From Sedimenticola_A sp040506425 (GTDB lineage Bacteria; Pseudomonadota; Gammaproteobacteria; Chromatiales; Chromatiaceae): 64,000 bases of DNA. This document shows, piece by piece, positions 32,958 through 41,615 of this stretch; the stretch's first letter is position 1; every line of letters begins with the position of its first letter. The position numbers and the translations under genes were made by a program. The notes under the pieces were generated by a model, which was not told where the DNA came from, searched no databases, and saw only the letters and a list, made by a program, of their open reading frames with translations. The stretch lies in NCBI GenBank assembly GCA_965224515.1, contig OZ245051.1, positions 3,100,001 to 3,164,000 on the forward strand. The letters are read 5' to 3'.

Positions 32958-33734
32958 TCAACCTGCCTGATCCGGTGGCGTCAATGGGATGATCAGACTG
33001 TCGAGTATGAGGAACAACCTCTCCATCTCTTCGGGCTTGGAGAGCCGGTGGTCGCCGTTCTCCAGCAGAACCAACCCGGTGTTATTGCTATCCAGCCGCT
33101 CCAGGGTCATACGGGATATCTCCCAGGGAACATCGCGGTCCTCCATGCCATGCAGCATGCGAACCGGACAGTCGATGGGGATTGAGCCGTCGAGCAGGCA
33201 GTGGTCAACGCCCTCATCAATCAGTCTGCGGCCGATGCGATAAGGCTGTTCGTTGTAGTGGGAGGGAAGTTCTGCGACTCCTTTGGACTCAAGGCTCTGA
33301 AGCTGCTCTGTCGTCAGGGCAGGGCGGAGCAGCCGTTCGGTAAAGTCCGTTGCGCAGGCAATGGTTACAAGGGCTGCGACGCGGTGGCTGCGCTTCATTG
33401 CGAGCAGTAGTGAAATCCAGCCTCCCATGCTCGATCCAACGACGATCTGCGGTCCTCTTGTCACCTTATCCAGGACGCTGATCGCATCTTCAAGCCAATC
33501 ACCGATGGAGCCGGACTCAAAGGTGCCGGAAGAGGCGCCATGTCCTGAATAGTCGAAGCGTGTGAAAGCGGTTCCCCGCTGGTGACACCAACTTTCGAGG
33601 GCGAGGGCCTTGGTGCCCGTCATGTCAGACATGAAACCAGCCAGAAAGATCACACCTGGACGGGAGCCGTCCAGGTGATGGTAAGCGATCTTTCTGTGCT
33701 GATCGGTATCAAGATACCGGGGCTGGTCCGGCAT
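32958..33734 (-). CDS. Alpha/beta hydrolase
   Basis: A 258-aa cytosolic hydrolase of the serine esterase/lipase fold. The nucleophile elbow is VVGSSMGGWISLLLA (GxSxG, Ser about 98), the oxyanion region is VIFLAGFMSDMTGTKA, and a late ENGDHRLSKPEEM holds the likely catalytic His. The pattern resembles palmitoyl-protein-thioesterase ABHD10-like bacterial hydrolases. Substrate unknown. It ends 1 bp from the convergent hemolysin III gene. Confidence 0.88.
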   Translation of the reverse strand: MPDQPRYLDTDQHRKIAYHHLDGSRPGVIFLAGFMSDMTGTKALALESWCHQRGTAFTRFDYSGHGASSGTFESGSIGDWLEDAISVLDKVTRGPQIVVGSSMGGWISLLLAMKRSHRVAALVTIACATDFTERLLRPALTTEQLQSLESKGVAELPSHYNEQPYRIGRRLIDEGVDHCLLDGSIPIDCPVRMLHGMEDRDVPWEISRMTLERLDSNNTGLVLLENGDHRLSKPEEMERLFLILDSLIIPLTPPDQAG

Positions 33735-33737
33735 CGG

Positions 33738-34064
33738 TCAGTCAGATTTCTTCTCGTCAGCTGTGACTTCCTCGACCTTATCCACAACCGCATCCTTGGC
33801 ATCGGAGAGGGTCTGCTTCATCTTGTCCCAATCACCCTCTACGGGTTTGGGCAGTCCGGTGTCCTCTTCGGGTACCTGGTGGCGGTCCTTGTTCATCTCG
33901 GTCCATTTATCATTCACTTCCTTGGTGGACCCGGATATGGCTTTCCCGGCGCTCTCTGCTGCTTGCTTGGCGTGCTCGGCAGCGTCCTTCATATCTTCTT
34001 TTGCCTCTTCGCTGCAGCCACCCAGGGCAATCGCCGCAGTCACAACAATCCATTTCAGTTTCAT
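33738..34064 (-). CDS. Small lipoprotein with amphipathic repeats
   Basis: From the ATG at 34064 the product is 108 aa: MKLKWIVVTAAIALGGCSEE with lipobox LGGC. Then comes EAKEDMKDAAEHAKQAAESAGKAI, a Lys/Glu/Ala helix, and a tail VEGDWDKMKQTLSDAKDAVVDKVEEV. A start five codons earlier (34079) is possible; the open frame to 34196 is probably noncoding. It resembles the lipoprotein at 8905-9336 in layout, not in detailed sequence. Three bases separate it from the hydrolase start, so the two are probably cotranscribed. Function unknown. Confidence 0.75.
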   Translation of the reverse strand: MKLKWIVVTAAIALGGCSEEAKEDMKDAAEHAKQAAESAGKAISGSTKEVNDKWTEMNKDRHQVPEEDTGLPKPVEGDWDKMKQTLSDAKDAVVDKVEEVTADEKKSD

Positions 34065-34215
34065 TTGCACTTTTCTCATTGAATATTGTTTTTGATTAAT
34101 GGTCTGCTCCGGCATCGCGGGCTTGTTTTGCGGCCTGTTCTGCCCAGAACAGGTTACTAGCATCCACTGTTTTATGTTCAGAGTAAACCACTGCATTGTA
34201 CAGATTGATTGCCGC

Positions 34216-34398
34216 CTATCTTCGCCAGAATGGCTTCATCGCTTCTGCCTCCGCATCAACCCTGCTGAGACCGATATCTTTGAGAATATGATCCTCCAGT
34301 TGCCGAAGCAGCTGCCTTTGACGGTAGCGGTTTGACCAGCACCCCAGCAGTTGTGCGAAAGTCCTTATCAGTGAATGTACCCGGTTCTGCGGTTTCAT
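34216..34398 (-). CDS. yjiS: DUF1127 small protein (YjiS type)
   Basis: A 60-aa basic protein with the DUF1127 signature RQRQLLRQLEDHILKDIGLSRVDAEAEAMKPFWRR. DUF1127 proteins are small and Arg-rich; those studied influence phosphate or RNA metabolism, but no common role is set. In E. coli the DUF1127 gene yjiS neighbours the MocR-type regulator gene yjiR. Here the divergent neighbour is also a MocR regulator, suggesting that it controls this gene. Confidence 0.9.
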   Translation of the reverse strand: MKPQNRVHSLIRTFAQLLGCWSNRYRQRQLLRQLEDHILKDIGLSRVDAEAEAMKPFWRR

Positions 34399-34485
34399 TT
34401 GTCAGCTCCAGCTGGTTGATTGCCATGCTGGTAACTTATCGATTAAACTGAAAACGTTACAGATATACTTGGTATGTAATAATAC

Positions 34486-34543
34486 CAGTACAGATGATGT
34501 AACTATCTAACTGTACTGATTAATATCTTCACAAACTGTACTG
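34486..34543. promoter_or_regulatory. Three 8-bp sites at exact 25-bp spacing, probable MocR operator
   Basis: CAGTACAG (34486-34493), CTGTACTG (34511-34518) and CTGTACTG (34536-34543) start exactly 25 bp apart; the first is the reverse complement of the other two. An inverted pair TGGTAT/ATACCA (34470-34487) overlaps the left end. The cluster lies between the DUF1127 gene and the MocR gene, 17 bp before the latter's start. Binding by the MocR protein, with autoregulation, is inferred. Confidence 0.6.
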
Positions 34544-34560
34544 CTGGAAAGGACTTTGTA

Positions 34561-35979
34561 ATGAAAAAATATGAACAGCTGGCAGACAGACTGAAACAAC
34601 AGATTCAAAAAGGCATCTTTCACACGGGTGAAAAACTGCCTTCGATCCGGCACCTGAGCGGACAATACAAGGTAAGCATCTCCACGGTTCAGGAGGCCTT
34701 CTACCTGCTTGAGGCCCAGGGGATCGTCGAGGCAAGACTCAAGTCGGGTCACTATGTAAGAGGGCTTCCTGATGGTCGACCTCCATCACCGCCCAGGGTG
34801 CCGGAGTTCAATTTAAAGCCACAGAAAATCAGCAAATGGCTTAAGGTGCTCAATGTCCTGTTCCGGCGGGAAGAGCCGGGTATCACCTATCTCGGACGGG
34901 CCACGCCCAATGTCAGGGCAACAACCCTGAAACCGCTGAACCGTTCACTTGCGGCACTTACCCGACGCGGAGACGAACGGGGACTCTCCTATGACTATAT
35001 GTTCGGTTGCGAAGAGCTGCGCCAGCAGATTGCCCGCATATCCGTCGATTCGGGTTGCGGCCTTTCACCCCATGAAGTCGTTATCACCTCCGGTTGCCTG
35101 GAGGCCCTCTCCAGTTGTGTGCGGGCACTGACAAAACCGGGTGACACGGTGATCGTTGACTCTCCCAGTTTTTACGGCTCGCTTCAGGTGATCGAGGCCA
35201 ATGGCCTGAAGACCATCGAGATGCCGGCTGATCCACAAACAGGGGTGAGTCTCGAAGCGATGGAGCTCGCTCTGGATAAGTGGCCGGTCAAAGTATGCCT
35301 GTTGACTCCCACATTCAATAATCCACTTGGCTACTGTATGCCTGATGAACGCAAGGAGGCCCTGCTCAAACTGCTGAAACGCTATGAGGTGCCCCTGATC
35401 GAGGATGATATCTTTGGCGACCTGGCTTACGACAAGCCTCGCCCAAGGACGATCAAGTCTTTCGACCGGGAAGGGAGGGTGTTGCTCTGTTCATCCTTCT
35501 CCAAGACACTGGCCCCGGGGTTGAGAGTGGGATGGGTTGCTCCGGGCAGGTATCTGCAGGAGGTGATGCATATGAAATATGTATCCAGTATGGGTACGGC
35601 AACATTTCCACAATTGGCAGTGGCTGATTTCATTGCCACCGGGGGCTATGATCGACATCTCAAGAGGATTCGTTCGGAGTACCGCCAGGGCAGGGACCGC
35701 ATGCTGGAGTGGATAAAGACCTATTTCCCGGAAAATACACGTGTCAGCTGCCCCAAAGGTGGGTTTCTGCTGTGGCTTGAACTGCCGGAAAATGTGAACG
35801 GTGAGGAATTGACCACTAAAGCGATGGAGGCGGGGATCGGGATCGCTTCGGGCAATCTATTCTCTGCCACGGACAAATTTGACCACCATATCCGCTTAAG
35901 CTACGCCAGTGCAGCAACCCATGAAAGAGAGTTGGCAGTCAGGCGGCTCGGAGAACTGATCTGTGAGATGTCTGGATGA
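34561..35979 (+). CDS. yjiR: MocR-family regulator (GntR HTH fused to aminotransferase)
   Basis: PLP-dependent transcription regulator, 472 aa. An N-terminal GntR winged helix (about 1-70; QLADRLKQQIQKGIFHTGEKLPSIRHLS, VSISTVQEAFYLLEAQGIVEA) is joined by a linker to an aminotransferase class I domain (about 110-470). PLP features: VITSGCLEALSSCVRAL, TFNNPLGYCM, IEDDIFGDL and the lysine in CSSFSKTLAPGLRVGWVAPG. The effector is unknown. The divergent DUF1127 gene and the spaced operator-like sites upstream fit a YjiR-type regulator. Its stop overlaps the nudL start by 4 bases. Confidence 0.92.
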   Translation: MKKYEQLADRLKQQIQKGIFHTGEKLPSIRHLSGQYKVSISTVQEAFYLLEAQGIVEARLKSGHYVRGLPDGRPPSPPRVPEFNLKPQKISKWLKVLNVLFRREEPGITYLGRATPNVRATTLKPLNRSLAALTRRGDERGLSYDYMFGCEELRQQIARISVDSGCGLSPHEVVITSGCLEALSSCVRALTKPGDTVIVDSPSFYGSLQVIEANGLKTIEMPADPQTGVSLEAMELALDKWPVKVCLLTPTFNNPLGYCMPDERKEALLKLLKRYEVPLIEDDIFGDLAYDKPRPRTIKSFDREGRVLLCSSFSKTLAPGLRVGWVAPGRYLQEVMHMKYVSSMGTATFPQLAVADFIATGGYDRHLKRIRSEYRQGRDRMLEWIKTYFPENTRVSCPKGGFLLWLELPENVNGEELTTKAMEAGIGIASGNLFSATDKFDHHIRLSYASAATHERELAVRRLGELICEMSG

Positions 35980-36599
35980 CAGTTGAAGATCTAAATATTG
36001 AGCAGATCAGGGATCTGTTGCTCAGAGGGGCTGACAAGCCCCTTGCAGACCCGTTTCCGGAAAGTTATTTCTCTGAGCCTGCAAAGCCGGCAGCCGTGCT
36101 GCTGCCGCTGTTTCGCGACAGGGGCGAGTGGCATCTGCTGTTTATTCGTCGCTCACACAATGATGATGACCGGCACAGTGGACAGGTGGCTTTTCCGGGT
36201 GGGCGGATTGACCCTTCTGACGCTGATGAGATCCATGCCGCCCTGAGAGAGAGTCAGGAGGAGATCGGCCTGAAGGCGCGGAATATCAGGGTGCTGGGCC
36301 AGCTCAGCAGTTATCGTACAGTCAGCAACTACCAGGTGACCCCGGTTGTTGCTGAAATAGAGTGGCCACTGGAGCTGGTGCCTGACCCGGCAGAGGTGAG
36401 CCGTATCTTCTCAATACCCCTGCGTTGGCTTGCAGAACCGCTCAATCGCCGGGTGAACCAGCGTCACTTACATGGTTTTGGTGTCTCCATGCCTGTCCAT
36501 TACTACGAACGCTATGATGACGAGCTCTTATGGGGGGTAACGGCAAAGATAACCGTCGGTTTTTTAAAGTTGCTGGGTTTGCTCCCCGAAGGGCGCTGA
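35976..36599 (+). CDS. nudL: CoA pyrophosphatase NudL-type Nudix hydrolase
   Basis: Predicted to split coenzyme A into 4'-phosphopantetheine and adenosine 3',5'-bisphosphate. The 207-aa product has the CoA-Nudix signature LLFIRRSHNDDDRHSGQVAFPGG (split by the UPF0035 segment) followed by the Nudix box GGRIDPSDADEIHAALRESQEEIGL. The start overlaps the regulator stop by 4 bases (ATGA), indicating coupled translation. The link to a PLP-dependent regulator is not understood. Confidence 0.9.
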   Translation: MTVEDLNIEQIRDLLLRGADKPLADPFPESYFSEPAKPAAVLLPLFRDRGEWHLLFIRRSHNDDDRHSGQVAFPGGRIDPSDADEIHAALRESQEEIGLKARNIRVLGQLSSYRTVSNYQVTPVVAEIEWPLELVPDPAEVSRIFSIPLRWLAEPLNRRVNQRHLHGFGVSMPVHYYERYDDELLWGVTAKITVGFLKLLGLLPEGR

Positions 36600-36600
36600 A

Positions 36601-37257
36601 TCACTCGCTTGCTGGGGTAACGGTGGTCAGCCCAAGCATCATCCAGCCCTGCATGCCCATTCTGTACCATTTCAACTTGTGCGCCGGATAACCCAGGGCC
36701 AGCAGTGTGCGAATGCTTGTTGGGGACTGACCGCACCAGGGGCCGTTGCAATAGAGCACCAGGGTTTTGGCCTTCTGGAAATTCCACAGGTTTTCAGAGA
36801 AGGAGGCGCCCAGTTGGAACTCCAGTATCTCGCTGATCGACTTGGGGGTGGACGTTGTCTCATTCAGGGCCGACCAGGGGATATTCTCGGCACCAGGAAT
36901 CATGCCCTTTGCAAGCCATTCACCGGTTCTTGAGTCGATTATCATCACAGACTCATCTCCGGAAGAGATACGCTTGATGTAATCGATCAACTCGATTTCC
37001 CCAATGGTTTCAACACCATCGGACAGCTTTACCGGTTGGATGCAAAACGGGGGGCAGGCCCTTGAAGTGAGTGCAAAATCGAGGTCCACCATGTTTTCCG
37101 TGTCCTGATTCCGCTCAATACGAAGGGGTTTCCCGTCGATTTGAACCTCAACAAAAGGTATCTCTGGCGTGATATTTACAGGATGCTCATCGTCAGCTGC
37201 CGATGAAGCTGTAACAAATGTAATAAGGGTTAGAGAAACCAGCCAGCGGTTGATCAT
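36601..37257 (-). CDS. Exported rhodanese-like protein
   Basis: A 218-aa protein with a signal peptide (MINRWLVSLTLITFVTASSAADD). The rhodanese fold runs from about 85: MIIDSRTGEWLAKGMIPGAENIPW, then the active-site loop VLYCNGPWCGQSPTSIRTLLALGYP, with Cys as nucleophile. An upstream segment (LTSRACPPFCIQPVKLSDGVETI) adds a CPPFC pair. The CPPFC plus rhodanese layout recurs in sulfur-metabolising proteobacteria, but substrate and partners are unknown. Convergent with nudL. Confidence 0.88.
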   Translation of the reverse strand: MINRWLVSLTLITFVTASSAADDEHPVNITPEIPFVEVQIDGKPLRIERNQDTENMVDLDFALTSRACPPFCIQPVKLSDGVETIGEIELIDYIKRISSGDESVMIIDSRTGEWLAKGMIPGAENIPWSALNETTSTPKSISEILEFQLGASFSENLWNFQKAKTLVLYCNGPWCGQSPTSIRTLLALGYPAHKLKWYRMGMQGWMMLGLTTVTPASE

Positions 37258-37433
37258 CGATCAAATACCTCGAGAAAATAATTCACATGGATCCGGATCT
37301 CAAGTGTAGGCTTTTTTTTGCTTTTCAAATACCTTAAAAATACAAGACAATCCTTTTCTGCCCAGCATGGATTGCAACTGATAGAATAGGCCCTCATATG
37401 GATTTTGGATCCATCCAGGTATAGAGAGATCAG

Positions 37434-38984
37434 ATGAGCCAGGTTTCGGGTGAAAATCCTGATATAGCAATCGATGACGAACCCATGAGGACTGATTTAA
37501 ACGATCAGGAGTCAGGCTCCGTCACGCAGATAATAAACGGCACATCGCTTCCCCTGGCACTGAAATGGTCCATCAGTATCGCAGCACTGATCGTTCTCAT
37601 CATGGGGCTTTTGGGCTGGTTCCTTATCAACCAGGAAGAGTCTGCATTTCAGCGCCAAAGCGCCCTCATGGGCAGGGTGGTCGTCGCACAGATGGCCCGG
37701 TCCGCCGGTGAACCGCTGCTGGCAGATGACGATTTGGCCCTGAAAGTACTGGTGAGCCAGCAGGAGAAGACATCTCTGATAGTCGGTATCCAGGTATTCG
37801 ATCGTGAAGGCAATGTGCGAGTGGGAGCAGGGCTATCACCCTTCGGAGCTGATCGGGTTGCGGTTGGTATTCATCCGGTATTCAGTACAGAGATGCCAAG
37901 TGGCATGCCTTGGGTTAGAGGTGGAACCACGGCCGTCTCCTTTGGCAGCGAGGTGCGTTTCAGGGATGTTGTTGCCGGCTATGTGCTTATCAGCCTTGAC
38001 CGAACACCATTTGAGGAGGACCAGGCGCGACTGGTCAATGCGCTACTTGCCACCACGGTTGGATTGATTCTGCTGGGAGTGATTCTGGCTGTTCCTCTGG
38101 CTCACCGGTTATGCCAGCCGATTTACAGGCTGGTGGAAGCGGGTGAGGCACTGCACAGTGGCGATACCACGCAGTTTGCTGCCGAGGAGCAGGGGCGTGG
38201 TGATGAAATCGGCCGTGTTCTCGATATATTTCACGACATGGCGGATGGGCTGAAAGAGAAAAAGCTGGTGGAGGATGTCCTCAATCGACACGTATCTCCG
38301 AACGTCGCCCAGAAACTGCTGGCCTCTGACGATGAATCCATGCCGTTGGGTGGGATCACAACTACGGGTAGCGTCCTCTTCTGTGATGTTGTCGGGTTTA
38401 CCGAGATTTCGGAAAAGCTCACACCGGAAGAGCTGATGTCGCTTCTGAATCACTATTTCAGCTTCTTTGCCGTTGCCGGAAGCAGTTGCAATGGAACCGT
38501 GGACAAGTTTATCGGTGACTGCGTCATGATCCTGTTCGGAGTACCCGAGCCCGATGAAATGCACGGCCTGCATGCTGCAACCTGTGCGGTCCTTATGCAG
38601 GAGATAGCCACCAGGATCAGCCGTCGGCGGGAAGCCGTAGGGCTGCCGACGGTCACATTCCGTATAGGTATCAACAGTGGATCGGTTCTGGCCGGCAACC
38701 TGGGCAGTGCGGATCGCATGCAGTTCACGGTTGTCGGTGACGTAGTCAACGTCGCTTCCAGGATTTGCGATCTGTGCGATCCTGGTAAAATACTGGTTAC
38801 CGAAGAGACAGCGGGACAATCGTCCGTCAATAATACAATGTCTTTTATTCGAAAAGAGAGCGTGACTGTAAAGGGACGCAGCAGAAACGTCGAGTTGTTG
38901 GAGATGAAACAGGGCAGCTTCAGGCAGCACAGCCTGATCAAACAGCATCTGGAGGCGATTCTGCCAGAGGACCAGGTACTATGA
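37434..38984 (+). CDS. Membrane class III adenylate/guanylate cyclase with HAMP
   Basis: Predicted cyclic-nucleotide synthase, 516 aa. A first helix at about 42-65, a periplasmic sensor-like part, a second helix at about 200-222, a HAMP domain (to about 285) and a cyclase domain (about 305-500). Metal aspartates are in VLFCDVVGFTEIS and DKFIGDCVMILFGVP; the lysine of DKF favours ATP. VVGDVVNVASRICDL carries the Asn/Arg transition-state pair. The sensed signal is unknown. The next gene overlaps by 4 bases, so a functional link is likely. Confidence 0.92.
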   Translation: MSQVSGENPDIAIDDEPMRTDLNDQESGSVTQIINGTSLPLALKWSISIAALIVLIMGLLGWFLINQEESAFQRQSALMGRVVVAQMARSAGEPLLADDDLALKVLVSQQEKTSLIVGIQVFDREGNVRVGAGLSPFGADRVAVGIHPVFSTEMPSGMPWVRGGTTAVSFGSEVRFRDVVAGYVLISLDRTPFEEDQARLVNALLATTVGLILLGVILAVPLAHRLCQPIYRLVEAGEALHSGDTTQFAAEEQGRGDEIGRVLDIFHDMADGLKEKKLVEDVLNRHVSPNVAQKLLASDDESMPLGGITTTGSVLFCDVVGFTEISEKLTPEELMSLLNHYFSFFAVAGSSCNGTVDKFIGDCVMILFGVPEPDEMHGLHAATCAVLMQEIATRISRRREAVGLPTVTFRIGINSGSVLAGNLGSADRMQFTVVGDVVNVASRICDLCDPGKILVTEETAGQSSVNNTMSFIRKESVTVKGRSRNVELLEMKQGSFRQHSLIKQHLEAILPEDQVL

Positions 38985-39952
38985 GGGGAAGACTCGGATG
39001 GTGCCTGCTTGTCAGTGTGATTTTTCTGACCGGCTGCCAGCAGCTTCAGATCAAGGGCGAGGATTTGGGCCCAATCGATGCGCCGCAAGCGCTCGATCAA
39101 TCCCGGCTGTTGGTCAAGCAGGGCCGCTGGGAAGAGGCAATCGTCCTGCTGGAACATGCCAAAAATCTACATCCTGACAATAAAGCCATTGGCGATGCCC
39201 TGGTTACATCACGTAACGAGTGGCATGTCAGACAGCGAACTCTCGAAGACCTGATACTGATCTATGAAACCGATGCGCTGTACAGAAAAATCCCCGTCAT
39301 GGAGAAACTCCTGAAGGCACAACCCAAGAGTTACTTTATCGACTCAAAGTTGCTTATCTGGAAACGGGAATTGAAGGGGAGTGTGGGTGACCTGCTGGCC
39401 TGTGGCAGCTTCCATTTGGATGAAAGCCTGAGGATCTCCAAGCTCTGCCTTGAACTGGCAAAAAAGATCGAGCCAGGTTCCCAGACCGAGGCCTTATACG
39501 ACATGGCCATGCAGCGCGAGGAGCATAAGGTAAAAAAAGAGCAGAAGAGAAAAGCCGATGAGCAGAAGAAAAAACGGGTGGTTGCAGCCGTCTCAAGAGC
39601 TGGAACAATTAAGCAGTTGTCGGCCAAGGCGGAGGCTTTGGCAGAATCAGGTAACTACCCGGACGCCATGACGGCGATGAACAGTGCTATCAAGCTAGAC
39701 CCCAATAACGGCGATCTGAAGCAGAAAAGACAGGCGCTGCAGATTTTGATTGATGAGCAGGTGGTGGAATTGGATGCAGTGGCTGAGCGCCTCTACCGGG
39801 AGGAGCACCTGGAAGCAGCGGTGGCCGCCTGGGAAACAGCGTTAAAACTCTCCCCCGGCAGTCACGAGATAACGGCCAAGATAAAACGCGCAAAGACTGT
39901 TCTGAAAAAGATCCAGCACTTGGAATCCACCAAGACGGGAGCTAACCGTTAA
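38981..39952 (+). CDS. TPR-containing lipoprotein
   Basis: A 323-aa protein that starts MRGRLGWCLLVSVIFLTGCQQ, a lipoprotein signal with lipobox LTGC. Two tetratricopeptide-like segments are seen at about 35-70 (LLVKQGRWEEAIVLLEHAKNLHPDN) and 225-300 (ALAESGNYPDAMTAMNSAIKLDPNN, LYREEHLEAAVAAWETALKLSPGS), separated by a Lys-rich coiled region. TPR repeats bind proteins; a role in signal input to the cyclase is inferred from the 4-base overlap with it. Confidence 0.88.
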   Translation: MRGRLGWCLLVSVIFLTGCQQLQIKGEDLGPIDAPQALDQSRLLVKQGRWEEAIVLLEHAKNLHPDNKAIGDALVTSRNEWHVRQRTLEDLILIYETDALYRKIPVMEKLLKAQPKSYFIDSKLLIWKRELKGSVGDLLACGSFHLDESLRISKLCLELAKKIEPGSQTEALYDMAMQREEHKVKKEQKRKADEQKKKRVVAAVSRAGTIKQLSAKAEALAESGNYPDAMTAMNSAIKLDPNNGDLKQKRQALQILIDEQVVELDAVAERLYREEHLEAAVAAWETALKLSPGSHEITAKIKRAKTVLKKIQHLESTKTGANR

Positions 39953-39975
39953 CTCTCCCGAATTCGGTTAAACTC

Positions 39976-40944
39976 TTACGCCGGTCGGCTGGTAGAGTCG
40001 ATATTGCCAGCCCAGAATGTGTGTTGAGGGTCTAGAAACTCATCCCAGCGCAGGTAGTGTGAACCGTCACACGAGAAATTCAGCGCAACAAGTCCATTGA
40101 ATATATTCAGGGAACCGGAACGAAGGTAGACCGTCTCATCGGCAAACCGGAGTTTCTTGAAACCCTCGAATATCTCCTTGATCCTGTTCTGGGGAACTAC
40201 CGCTCTGTCGGGATAGGGGCGCAGGGGATAGGCCAGGCAGATGTCGGGGTCAATCAGGGCCTCCATTTCCAGAATACGGTAACTGTACGGATCTTCTACC
40301 AGCCAGAGTGTCGCCCGGCTGCTTGAGAAAAGCAGTTTGCCGTGGAAGACACCCCGCTGGGCATAGAGCTCGGTCAGAATCGAGATTGCCTCGTCTATAT
40401 GGGTGTCGAGAACACTCTTGACCCGTGTCTGCTGAAACAGCAGGCTTCTGATGGCAGGGTCACCCTTGATCTGCCGCCACTGTCCGGGTTCATCGTAAAG
40501 TTTCTGTGTCAGGGGCAGGTCCCGCAGATCGAGATCAGCGCCCAGGTATCCAACCACCCGGCCATCTCTCTTAATGAGTTGAATGGCTGTGATGCTGGGC
40601 CTGTCTGAGAGCAGGCTGATATAAGCATCCGAAAGCAAGAGATCCACCGCTGGCAGCACTTTCTTGAGGTAAGGACGCCCCGATCTGTCACGGCCGAAAT
40701 GCTCTATGAACCGCCCGTTCTTGTTCACGTTGTCACAGATCTGAATGCCATCGGTTCCGAGCACGTAGAGATAGGCGACATAGGGCATCTCTTTGACATG
40801 GGACTCCAGGGCCTGGTTCAGAGCTTCCCGTTCAGGCCAGGCATCGCTGCAGTCTGATGCAATGGCGTGGATAATGGGGGCAACCATATCCTCCAGCGCC
40901 TTACGCTGGTGATCAATACTCTTTTGTAGTGCGCTGCTCAACAT
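39976..40944 (-). CDS. Stand-alone PDC (Cache-like) sensor-domain protein
   Basis: A 322-aa protein with a PDC/Cache-like sensor segment: YVAYLYVLGTDGIQICDNVNKNGRF, RSGRPYLKKVLP, and AIQLIKRDGRVVGYLGADLDLRDLP. A C-terminal segment (about 250-322) has no recognised output domain. No signal peptide or membrane helix is seen. Such cytosolic PDC-only proteins occur in gammaproteobacteria, but their role is unknown. Convergent with the TPR lipoprotein, 23 bp apart. Confidence 0.78.
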   Translation of the reverse strand: MLSSALQKSIDHQRKALEDMVAPIIHAIASDCSDAWPEREALNQALESHVKEMPYVAYLYVLGTDGIQICDNVNKNGRFIEHFGRDRSGRPYLKKVLPAVDLLLSDAYISLLSDRPSITAIQLIKRDGRVVGYLGADLDLRDLPLTQKLYDEPGQWRQIKGDPAIRSLLFQQTRVKSVLDTHIDEAISILTELYAQRGVFHGKLLFSSSRATLWLVEDPYSYRILEMEALIDPDICLAYPLRPYPDRAVVPQNRIKEIFEGFKKLRFADETVYLRSGSLNIFNGLVALNFSCDGSHYLRWDEFLDPQHTFWAGNIDSTSRPA

Positions 40945-41024
40945 CCTGCTGACCTGTTACTGCTGTTTAATTTGATGTTGCTCTATACGGCAACAATTGT
41001 CCCTGAGAGGATCAGGATCGGCTC

Positions 41025-41615
41025 CTAGGGAATCGCTACACCTTCCTTTTCAAGGAACTGAACCAGCCTGATGAGGGGGAGTCCTATGAGTGAGTTGGGA
41101 TCATCACCCTCCAGTCGGTCGAACAAGGTGATCCCCAGTGCCTCGGATTTGAAGCTGCCCGCGCAGTTATAGGGCTCTTCGGCATCAAGATAGCGTTCAA
41201 TCTGGTCTCTTGTGAGCTGTCTGAAATGGACATTGAAGGGCTCACAACTTACTTGGGTACTGTTTGAAACTGTATTCAGAAGGCAGAGACCTGTGTAGAA
41301 GGTGACCACCTTTCCCGATGCTGCTTCCAACTGCTTTATCGCGTTTTCACGGTTACCCGGCTTGCCAAGAATATGTCCCTCGTTGCATGCCACCTGGTCG
41401 GAGCCGATCACAAGGGAGTCAGGGTGTTCTGATGCCACAGCGCGTGCTTTCTCCACAGCCAGGCGTGTAACCAGGTCCTGGGGCGTCTCCCCGTCGTTTC
41501 TGGTTTCGTCTATATCTGGGGATGCTGTTGTAAACCCCATTCCGAGTTTGCTCAAGAGGGATTTGCGAAAGGGTGAGGTGGAGCCCAGTACGAGCCCGGG
41601 TGCATTACTGGTCAT
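41025..41615 (-). CDS. yceF: Maf/YceF nucleotide pyrophosphatase
   Basis: Hydrolyses modified nucleotides, m7-GTP in the YceF subgroup, to keep them out of RNA. The 196-aa product shows VLGSTSPFRKSLLSKLG, DIDETRNDGETPQDLVTRLAVEKA, and VIGSDQVACNEGHILGKPG. In most gammaproteobacteria yceF is divergent from and adjacent to yceD; here the oad genes lie between. Confidence 0.95.
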   Translation of the reverse strand: MTSNAPGLVLGSTSPFRKSLLSKLGMGFTTASPDIDETRNDGETPQDLVTRLAVEKARAVASEHPDSLVIGSDQVACNEGHILGKPGNRENAIKQLEAASGKVVTFYTGLCLLNTVSNSTQVSCEPFNVHFRQLTRDQIERYLDAEEPYNCAGSFKSEALGITLFDRLEGDDPNSLIGLPLIRLVQFLEKEGVAIP

